From positions 631,581,303-631,645,302 of the forward strand of contig CM060910.1 in the NCBI GenBank assembly GCA_030737875.1: a DNA stretch of 64,000 nucleotides. Reading direction: 5' to 3'. The position numbers and the translations under genes are program-made. The notes under the pieces were generated by a model. It saw only the letters and a list, made by a program, of their open reading frames with translations, was not told where the DNA came from and did not search any database. Within the stretch, counting starts at the first letter, position 1, and each line of letters begins with the position of its first letter. Source of the stretch: Allium sativum (Eukaryota; Streptophyta; Magnoliopsida; Asparagales; Amaryllidaceae). Below, one piece after another: positions 13,097-23,035 of the stretch.

Positions 13097-13172
13097 TGGT
13101 ATCAGAGCTTCTTCAATTTTCTTCAAATTGGTATCAGAGCTTCTCCAATATTCTACAAATTGGTATCAGAGC
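13097..13172 (+). repeat. Triplicated primer binding site, 32-bp period
   Basis: TGGTATCAGAGC occurs at 13097-13108, 13129-13140 and 13161-13172, exactly 32 bases apart, each preceded by AAAT and followed by (C)TTCTTCAA-like spacer. The first copy sits at the usual place, three bases after the LTR. The other two are tandem copies in the leader. The last copy ends 14 bases before the gag ATG at 13187. Confidence 0.92.
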
Positions 13173-13186
13173 CTTGTTCGATCGAA

Positions 13187-13678
13187 ATGAACAGTTCTTT
13201 CATTATTCCTTTTGTTCCTCAGTTAACCAAAGAAAATTATGGTGAATGGAGTGTTCAAATGAAAGTTCTTCTTATGTCTCAAGAAGCATGGAAGATTGTT
13301 GAAAACGGATATACCGAAATTGAAGATAAGGAAGAATTAACACAAGTTGAAAAGAAGAAATTAATAAGATTGAAAATAAAAGACAAACAAGCTTTGTTTT
13401 GTATCTATCAGGGAGTAGATACATATGATGACGCTTTTGACAAAATATATCGTGCCACTTCTGCAAAGCAAGCTTGAGAGATTTTGCAAAGCTCATTTAT
13501 TGGAGAAGAAAATGAAAAAATTGAAGAAGAGAAAGAAAAGAAGATTGTTGATGAAGATCAAGAAGAAGACGATAGCGAGGGCAACGACGCAAAGGAGAAG
13601 AAAGAGAAAAAAAAGGGAAAGAAACAAAGGAAAAAAATGAAGAAAATGGGAATGAAGGCAGAGAGGCAGAGAAGATGA
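13187..13678 (+). pseudogene. Gag-like ORF (DUF4219/UBN2 type) running into a Lys/Glu-rich tail, internal stop
   Basis: From the ATG at 13187 the frame encodes a copia gag N-terminus: FVPQLTKENYGEWSVQMKV (about residues 8-26), then the helical part with KDKQALFCIYQG and YRATSAKQA. A TGA at 13475-13477 interrupts it. The same frame then continues with EILQSSF, which is normal UBN2 sequence, showing that the stop is a mutation inside gag. From about 13502 the frame becomes almost only Glu, Lys, Asp and Arg until a stop at 13676. Gag normally forms the virus-like particle; here no zinc knuckle is seen. The start at 13187 is preferred because upstream in-frame codons are the primer-binding-site repeats. 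Confidence 0.75.
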
Positions 13679-14330
13679 AAGGAACGAAGAAGAAAAGAAA
13701 ACGAGAAGAAGATGATAATGAAGACGGAGATGCAAAGGAGAAGAAAGACAAGAAAAAAGGAAAGAAAAGAAGGAGAAGAATGAAGAAGATGAAGGCAAAG
13801 AGGCAGGGAAGAAGAAAGAGAAGAAAAAACAAAAGGAAAAGAAAGGAAAACAAGAAGAAGATGAAAATGCAAATGATGATGCAAAGGAGAAGAGAGAAGG
13901 GAAAGAAAAGAAGGATAAACACAAAAAGGATGAACATGAAGAAGTGAAGGATAAAGAAGAAAAGAAGGGTAAAAGTAAAGGAAATGAAAATGAAGAAGGC
14001 GATGTTAAGGAGAAGAAAGAGAAGAATAGAGCGAAAGACAAGGACAAGAACAAAGAGGAGAGCGAAAAAGAGGAAGTAAAAAAGAACAACTAACAAAGAA
14101 GAGAGAGTTAAGGATAAAGAACCAAGGGACAAAGGTATGAAGAAAAATAAAGATGAGAAAAAGAACGATACCGTGGAAGAAGAGAAGAGTGAAAAAGAGG
14201 AAGTAAAAAAGAACAAAGAAGAGAGAGTTAAGTATAAAGAACCAAAGGACAAAGGTAAGAAGAAAAATAAAGATAAGAAAGAGGACGATATTGTGGAAGA
14301 AGAAAATAAAGTTGCAATTAAAGATCTTAA
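13502..14330 (+). repeat. Purine-rich Lys/Glu-coding tract
   Basis: About 830 bases that are overwhelmingly A and G on the plus strand, made of shuffled AAGAAG, GAGAAA and GATGAA-like triplets. All plus frames translate to charged sequence (EEEK, KKKGKK), and open frames switch at 13675 and again before 14137. Two imperfect copies of a roughly 120-base subunit occur near 14045-14180 and 14185-14300 (both containing AGAGAGTTAAG.ATAAAGAACCAA). Local slippage and duplication explain its growth better than conserved coding sequence. Confidence 0.8.
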
Positions 14331-14781
14331 TGCAAATTCAAATAACAAGTTTGCTTATTTATCTCATATAACTAACAACTTTATTTTTGAGTCAATGTTT
14401 TTTGGAAAATTCGAAAGGCTTGAAACTTGGAAAATATATGAAGAAAAATCAAATGTGTTGTTCATAGTTTACAACAATGAAAGTGTTTGAATGCCAGAAC
14501 TTTTATGTTTGGTGAATTATGGAAGATGTGATAAAAGCAAAAAGAAGACGCTTGAAGTTGCTTTGAAAAGTTCAAAGATGGATAGCAAAGTCAATGCAAT
14601 CAACAAATGTGTAATCATATCATTATTTTTCTTGCCAAAGCACATCAGGTATAAAAGGATTCAAAATCGAGATGTTCTCAAAGAAGGTGACCAGATGACT
14701 GATATTTTGACAAATGCACGTAGCGGACAAGCCTTCAGAAGAAGTGTAGAGAATTTGGAACAAGTAGCAATTTTAATTTAG
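14137..14781 (+). pseudogene. Remnant frame ending in a copia RNase H-like C-terminus
   Basis: One frame from 14137 with a TGA at 14488-14490. The first part is Lys/Glu-rich and then becomes ordinary (NKFAYLSHITNN, FGKFERLETWKIYEE). The last part has KHIRYKRI, then GDQMTDILTNARSGQAF, matching the familiar end of copia pol (hydrophilic turn, D-I-L-T block) that closes the RNase H domain. No catalytic residues of RNase H remain. It ends at the stop just before the purine tract and 3' LTR. Confidence 0.6.
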
Positions 14782-14790
14782 GAGAATCAT

Positions 14791-15029
14791 TGTTGGAAAT
14801 AAATTAAAATTGCATTAAATATTGCATGTGTTAATAGCAATATAATTTCCTGATTTGCTTATTTAGTTATATTTGGTAATGTATTATTGTGATCTTATCC
14901 AAAATTTTCTTTGAATTAGAATAAGCATGTATAAATGAAGCATATTTTGTAATCAATCTATTAAGAAAAACAAGCAATAAAATTTGTCTTCTCCAAAGCT
15001 TCTTATCTCTTCCTCTACAATATTCATCA
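14791..15029 (+). repeat. 3' LTR of the non-autonomous copia element
   Basis: 239 bp, TGTTGGAAAT...ATTCATCA, preceded by the purine-rich TTAGGAGAATCAT. ATATC follows at 15030-15034. Confidence 0.92.
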
Positions 15030-15034
15030 ATATC

Positions 15035-15819
15035 AAATAAGCGAGCCTGATGTAACAAATGCTAGGCCTTTTGACTCCATTAGGTAAACTCCATTTTCAA
15101 ATAACCAAATATCATGATGCCCTATTATTTCTAAAAATCCGGTGTTGCTTTCATCATCCCTTTTCTTTTACAGTACATAGAAATAAATTCAACAATTCTC
15201 TTTAGTCCTTCTCATTCTATTTCTAATGGTACGTTCATCTTCTACTTTTTATTTTCTATTAATAGAGATCTAAAGTTGTCACCGGAACTTCTTTTTGTTT
15301 ATTCTTTACATTGTAAATGCAGCTTTTTGTTTTTTTGAGTTGACACCGTTAAATATGGAGTATTGGATGTTTTCACTTGAAATGTTAGTTTGAATGCAAG
15401 GCATATCTTTCCTCAAGTAATTAATTTATTAGCTTTTATTATCTCATCAATGTTGATTTTATTAGTTGCTAATTTCATTATTGCCTTCCTATTTTATAAG
15501 TCATTGTTATAAGCATTAGCTTCTACCCTTAGCTGGAATAATTATACATTTAGTTTTCTCACTTACAGTTATGTGAAATTTGAAAAAATTAGCATAGGTG
15601 CATTAGTTAGTTTTTATAAATTAGTGCTACCACTTATTACAGTCAATAATTAAGAGAATAAATATCGATTAAAGGACATATTTTTGATATTTTGATCATA
15701 TTTTTATAATAAATTACCATCCTATGATACAATAAGAAAGAAGGAAACAACCTAATTTGGGGATAATCAGTATCATATAGATAATTTAAACAAGTAAGAT
15801 ATTCTGCAAATCACTAAAG
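15035..15819. other. Unassigned AT-rich sequence
   Basis: Continuation of the sequence interrupted by the copia insertion. It contains a block with splice-like borders, TTTTACAG| at about 15172 and AATG|GTACG at about 15227, but no frame that connects to neighbours. Confidence 0.3.
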
Positions 15820-15913
15820 GCGGGCTATAACTGAAACCAAAAGAATTGTTGTTACGCAAGACACAGCTGAAATGGCCAAGCATGCTAGGATACACGAATT
15901 GCTACTTGCTTGA
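15820..15913 (+). pseudogene. Terminal-exon-like segment
   Basis: After a possible acceptor (CTAAAG|G) a 30-codon frame reads RRAITETKRIVVTQDTAEMA..., ending ...RIHELLLA and a TGA at 15911. The sequence looks like real protein and not random translation, but I do not recognise the family. It could be the last exon of the same unknown gene as the segment at 11496-11628, or an independent captured fragment. Confidence 0.3.
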
Positions 15914-17378
15914 TGAAGGTACCGATCTATGTAACAAGTTAGTGAAACTGGAGTTGTCGGTAGCTAAAGCATGCATAGTAGACAGTGTTGTCGCTGTAGC
16001 AGAACTAAAGGAAGTACAGTATGTGCAATAGCAGCTGAAGCGTGCATATTTCGGAGTGTCATTGGACTAAAACGTAAGGAAGTATGGAACATGCATCATG
16101 GAGAATGTCATTATTAGTCAGTTTACATTGGGACTCGATGTATAAAACCTTGAGTTGTTTATAATTGCATCTTCATAAACTACTAAATATATAATACGAG
16201 ACTAAATTACATAGGTAATTTTCTTTTACCATGCCACCACGGTTGGACATGATTTGAGTGCATGTCTCTGAACAAATGTATTGCCAAGCATGGCTTGCAA
16301 TCTATTTTTAATCCAGTTCGCAAAAATTATTTGCTATTAGTTTCCTCTTTCGTAGAAAGTTCAAAATTTATTTACTGAAAATATCTCAACTTCTGGTTCT
16401 TAGCCTAAAATAAATAGTTTTTTCTATGTCATATTCAAACGATTACTATGTCAAAATAAAAGTGATTACGATGAATAATGTTACTAAAGCTCTCATAAGT
16501 TTCCCAACCTGCTATAACAGTTGCGTCCGACACTCATTTTTGTGGTTGGGTTGCATTTTATATTATTTAGTGGGAAGTATGTTGCAAACTCAGATGGAGA
16601 AATATTTAGTGGGAAGTACGTTACTAACCCAGTGATTTTACAAGTTTTTATCCTTGCCATTATGTACAAGTGACTGAACACGTTGACACACTTTTTTTCT
16701 TTAAATAAGCAACAATGAAAATCAACATTTTAAATAACGGATTAGGCAGAAAAAATGATGATTCACTCATTTTATAAAATTCATATAGTAGGTTGAGTAA
16801 CATTTTATTCATAATTACAAATACGTATAGTTGCAATCCATGTGTGTAGCATGGGTTCGCACTTGTTAGGGTCTAAAAGGGAAGAAACTCATAATACATC
16901 TGCATAACTCTTTTTTCGCCTCCTTTTTATTATGCCTTGTTTCCACCATTCTCTTATTCTCCTGCATATCTCGTTCTAAATCCTTAACTACTTTTATCGC
17001 CTGACATCCTCATTTTCTAGCCCCTAGGACAAACGCCTGAGCCTTAAAGAATAAAGACCCTATCAGGAAAACATTCAAGCCCAAAGCCCATGATATTTAT
17101 CTTTTGACTATTATCAGTATGATTATAAAATCTTCTGACAAAATAGAAGGCATCAAAATAGCAAATGTCGGATTGTCATTTAGGCATGAAAGGGAAAAAA
17201 ACGCAAAGTTATAACTCATTTTCCATCTATACATCTGTAGCCACTGATTTATCTTTAATAGACAAATAAAGAATCAAGTATGCATGCATGAGTATATCTT
17301 AGGAATATAATAATTAGACATATGACCATCACTCATATGTAATAAAAAAACTATAAATATTAAATAGGCTAAACATAC
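15914..17378. other. Unassigned sequence with a possible minus-strand coding scrap
   Basis: Mostly AT-rich with no gene. On the minus strand near 16915-17010, a frame reads AIKVVKDLERDMQENKRMVE followed by more charged residues, which looks like a coiled-coil piece of a host protein; it has no start, stop or splice context that I can confirm. A short direct duplication (ATTTAGTGGGAAGTA) occurs near 16565 and 16605. Confidence 0.3.
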
Positions 17379-17445
17379 CGCTTCGCAGAGCTTGCAGCAA
17401 TGCATTTCTTCCCTCCTGTCGAATATCTACATTGTGCATGTTCCC
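17379..17445 (-). pseudogene. Exon-like fragment with splice donor
   Basis: The minus strand reads NVDIRQEGRNALLQALRS and then a good donor, GCG|GTATG, at 17379/17378. The family is unknown. It lies on the opposite strand to the exon-like segments at 11.5 and 15.8 kb, adding to the picture of several unrelated gene fragments in one island. Confidence 0.3.
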
Positions 17446-17706
17446 CTCTCAAGGAAATATTTCAGAGTCAGCATCAAACTTCGAACCATTTTAGTTGGAA
17501 CTACTGTATTTATACTTCCTCCAAAAACCAATTGATTCTGAATTCTATTCCAAGAACCAAAATCAATGTTGTAATTTACCCTACAATCGATTGGTGAATA
17601 CTTCTATATCTAGTTGTTCCACCAACTTATCTCAGATTAGGCTTGACCATTTGCGGAGAAGAGACGAGATATGTAACTAGAGTTAGTTGACAGAATATAG
17701 GAGATT

Positions 17707-17711
17707 AATTA
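17707..17711. repeat. Target-site duplication (AATTA), left copy
   Basis: AATTA before the LTR; identical five bases at 23894-23898 after the other LTR. Confidence 0.92.
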
Positions 17712-18573
17712 TGTTGTAACCGTTGTGATTAATCCGATTCAAGACCACTCGAATCCGATATCTAAATCACAATGCACTAGCGGAAGACTAGATCGTTGTT
17801 AGACTTGCAAAAACAACCAAAGAAATATCTCAAGTCACAAACCAAGATCAACTACTCACGAATAATCCAAATCTCAATCACAAGCAAGAAACTAATGAAA
17901 AAGTAGCAAAAATAAATCACACAAGGATTTATAGTGGTTCCACTAACATCTTGTTAGTGTACATCCACTTTGGAGAGAGAATTTTATTATCACGATGAAA
18001 GGAATAGAAGAGATTGATACAATGATCACTATATTTCAATATAGAAAGAGTTTGAGGAGAATAGAATTGAAGAATTGGAATTAGGTTATAAACCCTAATT
18101 CTCCCTTGAGAACAGACCCTTAATGCCTAATCAAGTTTCCAAGCTCTACCTAATTCGCATATGAAAATAGCTTATATAGAGGTTGGCCAATTACCCAAAT
18201 TGCCCCCGAATTAGTCACAAATCTGCTTGCTAATTTCTAGCCCGAAAACAGCCCAATACCCGATCAGACGACGTCTGTCGCATCCTCTGATAGACGTCTG
18301 TCATCTTCCAGAGATTAATTAGGCAAATGCACTCAGTACAGACGTTTGCCAGGGATATGACAGATGTCTGTCTGAACTCTCGGGAAACCAATTCCCTGCA
18401 GTTAGACGTCTGTCATACCCTATGACAGACGTCTGTCCCTGTTCCAACTGGCAGCAAACACCCTTCAGCTCATAACTCCTCCATACGAGCTCCGATTTGC
18501 GAATGGTCACCTCCGACTTGAAGCTATCTTCGTCCTCTTCAATCCAACACATATAGTATCTCATATTACAGCA
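17712..18573 (-). repeat. 3' LTR of the copia element
   Basis: 862 bp. On the minus strand it starts TGCTGTAATATG and ends GGTTACAACA. It holds the same ACGT-palindrome cluster (18262-18440) and TATA-like TCTATATAAG (18171-18180) as the other LTR. Confidence 0.93.
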
Positions 18574-18582
18574 CTCCACCTC
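18574..18582 (-). promoter_or_regulatory. Polypurine tract of the copia element
   Basis: GAGGTGGAG on the minus strand, directly before the 3' LTR; the plus-strand DNA synthesis primer. Confidence 0.75.
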
Positions 18583-18888
18583 GATACTATAACCATCTCA
18601 ACTCCAAAACTCCAATGCACCCAAGCAATTCTACTACCTTCAACCAAGCAACATGAATACTTTCTCAATGAGCTCCGGCAAAGCCACCGCCCATTGCACT
18701 CCACCAACGAGTTCAGGAAAAGCCCCCACCCGCCAATGAAGTGTTGAAAGTATTAAAAACCAAAATGCCTCACCAAAAGACAATGTACTCGGGAGTGAAG
18801 TGAGTACTTACCATGAAGATAGATTTCAATCTCTCACCGCTATTCCTCTCCGTCAACAAACAAAATCACTCTCTCCAACCCCGTGGCA

Positions 18889-19974
18889 CTAGCAACTCAA
18901 CAAGCGAATTAAGTTCGAGAAATGCTCGAACTTCCCATACGGCAATGCTTTGGTAAACATATCGGCCGCATTATCCTTTGTGTGCACTTTCCGAAGGTAT
19001 ACTAGCTTACCCTCATCCATGGCTACAAGAAATGACTCCCTCACCTCAATATGCTTGGTCCGTGAGCTAAACGCCAAATTCTCCGCCAAATGGATAGCAC
19101 TTTGGCCATCACATCGAACATCAACACTTTCATGTTCGAAACCCAAGTCACACAACAATCGCTTCAAGTAGAGTGCCTCCTTGGCTGCTTCCACAACAGC
19201 AATCAACTCCGCCTCCGTAGTGGATAAAACAACTACGGTTTGCAATCTCGATCTCCAACAAATAGCTGTCTCGCTAAGTGTGAAGACATAACCAGAAGTT
19301 GATTTCCTCCGATCCCTATCACCGGCGTAGTCCGAGTCACAATAACCAACCAACTTGCGACTCCTCTCATCACTACCGCCAAATACAAGCCCATGAGATG
19401 ATGTTCCTTTCAAGTATCTCAAAATAGCCTTCACGGCTTCCCAATGCGATTTCCCCGGATTAGCCATATACCGACTAACCACCCCGACGACATTTGCAAT
19501 ATCGGGCCTTGTACACACCATTGCGTACATCAAACTACCAACCGCACTTGCATATGGCACCTTTGCCATATATGCCTTGTCTTTATCCCCGATAGGTGAT
19601 CCCTTCTCCGAAAGCTTCATATGCAAAGGTAAATGTGTATTTAACGCCTTTGCATCCTCCATGCTAAACCGGCAAAGCACTTTCTTTATGTATTCCTTTT
19701 GAGTCAATCTCAACTCAAAACACTTTCGGTCCCTTCCAATTTCCATGCCCAAGATTTTCGTTGCTTCTCCAAGATCCTTCATTTCGAATTTCGATTTCAA
19801 AAGCATCTTCAACTTGTTGGTTTCATTTTTATCCTTTGAAGCAATGAGCATATCATCCACATACAAGAGTAAATACACCCAACAATCATTTCCCAACCTC
19901 TTGAAATATACGCAAGCATCCTTGATGCTTCGATGGAAGCCACTTTCATAAAATGATCGAATCTCTTGTACCAT
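18889..19974 (-). pseudogene. Copia reverse transcriptase C-terminal part and RNase H
   Basis: 361-codon frame. It contains the reverse transcriptase active site LLLYVDDMLIAS (YVDD at residues 38-41), the connection region with KVPYASAVGSLMYAM, and RNase H with CDSDYAGD (about 212-219), STTEAE (251-256), RCDGQSA (288-294) and the terminal AADMFTKALP (336-345). Acidic catalytic residues of both enzymes are present. Its first ~20 residues are out-of-frame sequence: the genuine frame enters from the 19809-21800 ORF by a shift near 19940, just before the YVDD motif. It ends at a stop 300 bases before the polypurine tract. Confidence 0.9.
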
Positions 19975-21800
19975 TGTCTAGGCGATTGCTTCAATCCGTA
20001 TAGTGATTTCTTCAACTTGCAAACCATTTTAGACTTATCATCTACAACAAACCCATCCGGTTGCTCCATGTAGATGTCTTCATTCAAGTCTCCATGCAAG
20101 AAGGCGGTTTTCACATCAAGTTGCTCCAACTCCAAGTCATGGATAGCAACGATGGCTAGTAAAACCCGGATAGATGTATGACGAACCACCGGTGCAAAAA
20201 TTTCATCATACTCCTTTCCTTTCCTTTGTGAGAATCCCTTTGCCACTAACCTTGCTTTGTACCTTCCATCATCCTTCACCTTGTAAATCCATTTGCACCC
20301 TATAGCACGGTTTCCTTGAGGAAGTGGAACCAACTCCCAAGTTCGGTTCTTCATTAACGATTGCATTTCTTCCTCCATGGCGCAAATCCACTTCGAGCTC
20401 TCTCTTGACTCCATGACGTCATCAAGGTCCATCGGCTCATCTTGGACTACATTGAGAGCATAGTCCAAATGATCACAAAAGCTAAGGTAGTTCCAATCAC
20501 CATATCTTTCGGGAGGCCTTATTGCACGTCGACCAACCCGAGTAGCAATACTTTCACCTAAACCCCTTTCGGATCCACCTTGAGTCGAAACTTCTCTAGT
20601 ATCATGTACATCACCAACATCACTAGAGGAACCATGTGGACTATGTGATGTTTCATCAAGGTCAACAACCCCACGAGCTTCTTCAACTCTACTACCACTT
20701 GGATGGAATGTGGGAATGACTTCCTTCTCCTTTGATTCACTATGAACCAAATCCGGAACATCGGATGAGCTCTCATTCACCTTGAATAAAGCCGACTCAT
20801 CAAAAGTGACATGACGAGAATTAATAACCTTCTTCGTTTCCGGATTCCAAATCCGATAGCCTTTCACGCCGTCTGTGAAACCAAGCAAGATCCCCTTGAA
20901 TGCTCTAGCACCAAGCTTATCATTCCCCGGACCATGCACATAAATAGGGCTACCAAACACACGAAGATATCTCAAGTCAACACTTTTCCCTTTCCGCACT
21001 TCCTCCAGAATTTTGTTATCAATGGCCGAGCACGGAATTTGATTCACAATATGCACGGCGATTGACAAAGCTTCGGCCCAAAATCCCTTAGACAAACCCG
21101 ATATTAATCTCAAGCATCGAGCTCGCTCAAGTAGAGTTCGGTTCATTCTCTCCGCTACTCCATTAGATTGCGGATCTCCCGATGTAGTAAAATGTCTCTG
21201 GATTCCGTGATGCTTACAATACTCCAAGAATTCACGCGAGACATATTCACCGCCATTGTCGGTCCTAAGAACCTTCAAAGTCTTACCACCCTCATTCTCA
21301 ACAAGAGCCTTCCACACTTTGAACTTAGCAAATGCCTCCGACTTGGCCCCCATTACATACACCCATACCTTTCGAGACAAATCATCAATGAAAGAAATAT
21401 AATACCTTGCTCCTCCCAAAGAAACTACCGGTGTCGGTCCCCAAACATCCGAATGAACATACTCAAGAACCTCCTTTGAGTTATGTTTGCCTTCATCGAA
21501 TGATACTCTTGTTTGCTTCCCCATGACACATTCCTCGCAAAACTCTAGTTTGTTGAAACTCTCACCCTCGATCATCTCCCGCTTCCGAAGAATATCCAAA
21601 CTCCTCTCTGAGACATGACCCAATCTCAAATGCCACAACCGTGTCGCATCCAAGTCACGAGAACTATCAACACCCACACACGTCTCACCTCCTACGGTCA
21701 AACCTTGAAGCAAATATATACCATGAGTCCTAGCACCTTTCATAACCACAAGCGCGCCCTTAGAACCCTCAAGCAATCCTTCTCGATAGTGATCTTGCAT
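19809..21800 (-). pseudogene. Copia integrase and reverse transcriptase N-terminal part
   Basis: 663-codon frame. Pre-integrase zinc-binding H57, H62, C88, C91 (LWHLRLGH...FCEECVMGKQ); integrase triad D118 (HSDVWGP), D181 (RTDNGGEY) and E217 (NGVAERMNR), with the expected spacing of about 35 between the last two. Then the copia-specific C-terminal region (AFKGILLGFTDGVKGYRIW, 300-318) and reverse transcriptase from about 485, with KARLVAKGFSQ and LDVKTAFLHGDL (561-572). The last ~40 residues are out of frame after the shift near 19940. The start is not a real initiation site; the frame should join the gag-protease frame, and the shift is near 21790. Confidence 0.9.
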
Positions 21801-22843
21801 CCTAGAGAATCCAATTGCCCCAAAGATATAAGCGACTTCCTAAGTCCAGGAACATAGCGAACATTGGTGAGCGTGCGAACAACTCCATCAAACATCCTTA
21901 TTTGCATGGAGCCACTACCCATCGACTTGCAAATAGCACCAGTTCCCATAGCAATTTCATTTCCCTCTTTGACCTTAAAGCATGAAAAACAATTTTTATT
22001 TGGCGTCATATGATACGACGCACCCGAATCGAGAACCCATTCGCTACCCGAAACACCCGATGCTACCGCCGTCAATACATTCTCATCTACCTCACCATCC
22101 ACACTCTCCACCGCTATGGATGATGATGCTACTTCCTTCTTATCTTTGTCCGGACATTCATTCTTCGAATGTCCCGGTTTCTTGCAAATAAAGCACTTGC
22201 CATTTCTTTCCCTTGATTTACCTCTTCCACTGGGCTTTCTTGATTTAGAACGCCCCCTGTTTCCTTTCTTCACATTCTTTTCTTTCTCCACAAACAACCC
22301 GTGACCACTACTATCTCCACTACTTCCCTCACTCATCTCCTTCATTTGATCTCTCAACTCCTCACTAAGAAATCCCGTCTTGACATCATCTAGAGTCAAG
22401 GTATCCCGACCATAGATCAAACTATTTGAGAAACCCGTATAACGATCCGGCAACGAACACAATAATATCATCGCCTTTTGCTCTTCCTCAATCTTCAAAT
22501 CAACGGCCTTCATCTTCATGAGCAAGTCATCAAAGGCATTCAAATGTGCCTTAAGCGTATTAACCTCCTTCATCTTGAAGGTGAAAAACGTACGCAACAA
22601 GATCAAACGGTTAGTGAGCGACTTCTTCATATAAAGTTCTTCCAACTTGTCCCATATACCTTTAGCGGTTGTCTCACCACTAATTTCGGAGATCACATTC
22701 TCCCCCATGGCAAGTTGAAGAGTAGTGTAAGCCCATTCCTCCATCTCCTCTCTCTCCGCATCCAAGATATCAGTTGGCAATAAGTGAGTATCAAATACTA
22801 CTCGGTGCACCTGATTCTGCCTAAGAACCGCTTTCATTTCCAT
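21740..22843 (-). pseudogene. Copia gag and protease
   Basis: 367-codon frame. Gag helical UBN2-type region (residues about 5-170, with IWDKLEELYMKKSLTNRL), a basic Ser/Arg-rich linker, one CCHC zinc knuckle CFICKKPGHSKNEC (217-230) that binds RNA, and the aspartic protease active site WVLDSGASYHMT (DSG at 272-274). The last ~18 residues are out of frame where the reading passes to the integrase frame. The natural gag start lies upstream at 22989, in a separate, interrupted segment. Confidence 0.9.
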
Positions 22844-22845
22844 TG

Positions 22846-22989
22846 CTACTTCTCAAAGTCATTATCACCATTCCACTTGTCAATAGCCAATTGAGAACCC
22901 AACGCCGCATACGAACACCGTACATAAGGCGCCACACTATTCGGACTTCCGGTTGAAGGACTTACCGAGCTATTATCCGTCTCCGGCAT
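22846..22989 (-). pseudogene. Copia gag N-terminus, prematurely stopped
   Basis: ATG at 22989, 32 bases downstream of the primer binding site on the minus strand. The frame begins MPETDNSSVSPSTGS and includes LAIDKWNGDNDFEK, the usual opening of copia gag. It meets TAG at 22846-22848, and a one-base shift separates it from the main gag frame a few bases later, so translation from the natural start gives only 47 residues. Confidence 0.85.
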
Positions 22990-23021
22990 TTTCACAAACA
23001 CCTAACAAACACCAAACAATT

Positions 23022-23033
23022 GCTCTGATACCA
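23022..23033 (-). promoter_or_regulatory. Primer binding site of the copia element
   Basis: TGGTATCAGAGC on the minus strand, two bases after the 5' LTR. It is the standard plant copia site pairing with the 3' end or interior of initiator Met-tRNA. Confidence 0.93.
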
Positions 23034-23035
23034 AC

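Larger units (their letters stand above)
12850..15029 (+). mobile_element. Complete non-autonomous Ty1/copia-type element, 2.18 kb
   Basis: Two direct LTRs of about 240 bp beginning TGTTGGAAAT and ending ATTCATCA, a primer binding site, and the 5-bp duplication ATATC on both sides show an intact insertion. The interior encodes a gag N-terminal domain, then an extremely Lys/Glu-rich stretch, then a short tail resembling the end of copia RNase H. Protease, integrase and reverse transcriptase are absent, so movement would need enzymes from another element. The short LTRs and the DUF4219/UBN2-like gag suggest a relative of the Ale lineage (inference). Confidence 0.9.

Noticed and set aside
13497..14348. 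Minus-strand 283-codon frame rich in Ser, Phe and Leu that looks membrane-like
   Set aside because: It is the shadow of the purine-rich Lys/Glu tract on the other strand; pyrimidine-rich DNA always reads as S/F/L.
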